Shown here: positions 63,529-64,000 of the stretch, in pieces
How the letters are laid out: each line of letters begins with the position of its first letter
Position numbering within the stretch: the stretch's first letter is position 1
Origin: Priestia megaterium
GTDB taxonomy: Bacteria; Bacillota; Bacilli; Bacillales; Bacillaceae_H
Reading direction: 5' to 3'
DNA: 64,000 nucleotides
Assembly: GCF_023824195.1 (NCBI RefSeq)
Contig: NZ_CP085442.1
Coordinates: 1,340,001-1,404,000 of the forward strand
Translations under genes and position numbers: made by a program
The notes under the pieces: model-generated
What the model was told of the DNA's origin: nothing
The model's input: only the letters and a program-made list of their open reading frames with translations
Database searches by the model: none

Positions 63529-64000
63529 TTACTTAAAGGTGGAAGAAACGCGCGTATGTTTTTGCTTATACATGGCAGCATCTGCTTTTTGAATTAATGT
63601 ATCTAGGTTGGTGTCGTCTGAAGGCGCACATATAATAAATCCGTAACTCGCAGACAGTGCATATGACTTATCAAATTCTTTCTTTTTATCTTCTAGCTGT
63701 TCATTAATATTTTGCCACAGCTCTTGTACGTATTCTTCCGTTTGTTCAGGAGCAATTAATAAAAACTCATCACCTCCGTAGCGAAAGAGCGTATCATCCT
63801 TGCTAATATAACCACTAATTGATTCTGCTATTGTTTTAATAAGCCAGTCGCCTTCTCTATGACCGTATTGATCATTTACTAGTTTTAAAGAATTAATATC
63901 GATAAAACATAATAGAAAAGATGTATCATTGGTTTTAGCTCTCAGCAGTTCCAGCTGCAGTTTTTCCATTCCGCTTCTTCGATTTAAAATTCCCGTTAGC
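63529..64000 (-). CDS. GGDEF-domain diguanylate cyclase, C-terminal part (5' end beyond window)
   Basis: A GGDEF domain of about 157 visible residues. The frame stays open to the window edge and encodes LTGILNRRSGMEKLQ, the typical beginning of the domain, so the true start lies outside. The active-site motif is intact, FRYGGDEFLL, with metal Asp in CFIDINSLKLVND and end motif KADAAMYKQK. It should make cyclic di-GMP. The inhibitory RxxD site is not present (SKDD at that position). Confidence 0.9.
   Translation of the reverse strand, partial: LTGILNRRSGMEKLQLELLRAKTNDTSFLLCFIDINSLKLVNDQYGHREGDWLIKTIAESISGYISKDDTLFRYGGDEFLLIAPEQTEEYVQELWQNINEQLEDKKKEFDKSYALSASYGFIICAPSDDTNLDTLIQKADAAMYKQKHTRVSSTFK

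Overview
The window is low-GC chromosomal DNA of an endospore-forming member of the Bacillaceae. Gene content and order (yktB-suhB-ylaF-typA-ylaH..ftsW-pycA-ctaABCDEFG, and separately ypjB..recU-yppC..yppG) match Bacillus subtilis blocks closely. Bacillithiol genes, many sporulation genes and the CotB/CotH cluster fit a Bacillus or Priestia (B. megaterium-like) genome; the species is an inference. I see no rRNA, tRNA, CRISPR array, prophage or insertion sequence.

Layout. 1-10.4 kb: partial yktB, a ykzI-like gene, suhB, ylaF, typA, ylaH, a small membrane protein coupled to ylaI, a flavin-reductase-like gene, ylaJ, ylaK (PIN-PhoH), ylaL, ylaN and ftsW. 10.5-21.4 kb: pyruvate carboxylase, then the complete cytochrome aa3/caa3 locus, with ctaA divergent from ctaBCDEFG. 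21.4-23.9 kb: a dispersed repeat, yugN, ylbB and ylbC. At about 23.9 kb the gene order jumps to another B. subtilis region: ypjB, a zinc metallopeptidase, ypjC, ypjD-dapB-mgsA-bshB1-bshA-cca-birA, panBCD behind a structured leader, dinG, a degenerate metallo-beta-lactamase-like gene, ypmAB, aspB, asnS, dnaD-nth-ypoC, ponA-recU, yppC, sspM, yppD-yppG. 51.3-55.3 kb is a spore-coat island: a small SASP-like gene, an Arg/Ser repeat protein (CotG-like), the kinase CotH, and two CotB-type proteins. 55.4-58 kb is a SAM-riboswitch-controlled metI-metC operon. 58-64 kb holds assorted genes: a SIMPL protein, a proline/Na+ symporter, a YhcN-type lipoprotein, a cold-shock protein with a long leader, small unknown genes and a truncated GGDEF gene.

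How the genes work together. pycA supplies oxaloacetate next to the terminal oxidase. dapB, panBCD, birA, aspB and asnS serve amino-acid and cofactor supply; mgsA-bshB1-bshA serve carbonyl and thiol stress; dinG, dnaD, nth, recU and ponA serve replication, repair and wall growth. The coat island pairs a predicted Ser kinase (CotH) with an Arg-Ser repeat protein that has many candidate sites.

The most noteworthy signals are the CotG-like/CotH/CotB island with its 13 tandem 21-bp units; three copies of a 295-354 bp non-coding repeat whose 3' hairpin keeps its pairing while its sequence changes; a panB leader with mutually exclusive helices; a Fur-box-like palindrome in the promoter of ylaN; and several genes under 60 codons. 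Starts were revised where Shine-Dalgarno spacing clearly favoured another codon; several are GTG or TTG and one is probably CTG. Gene names come from remembered family sequences and gene order, not from a database search.
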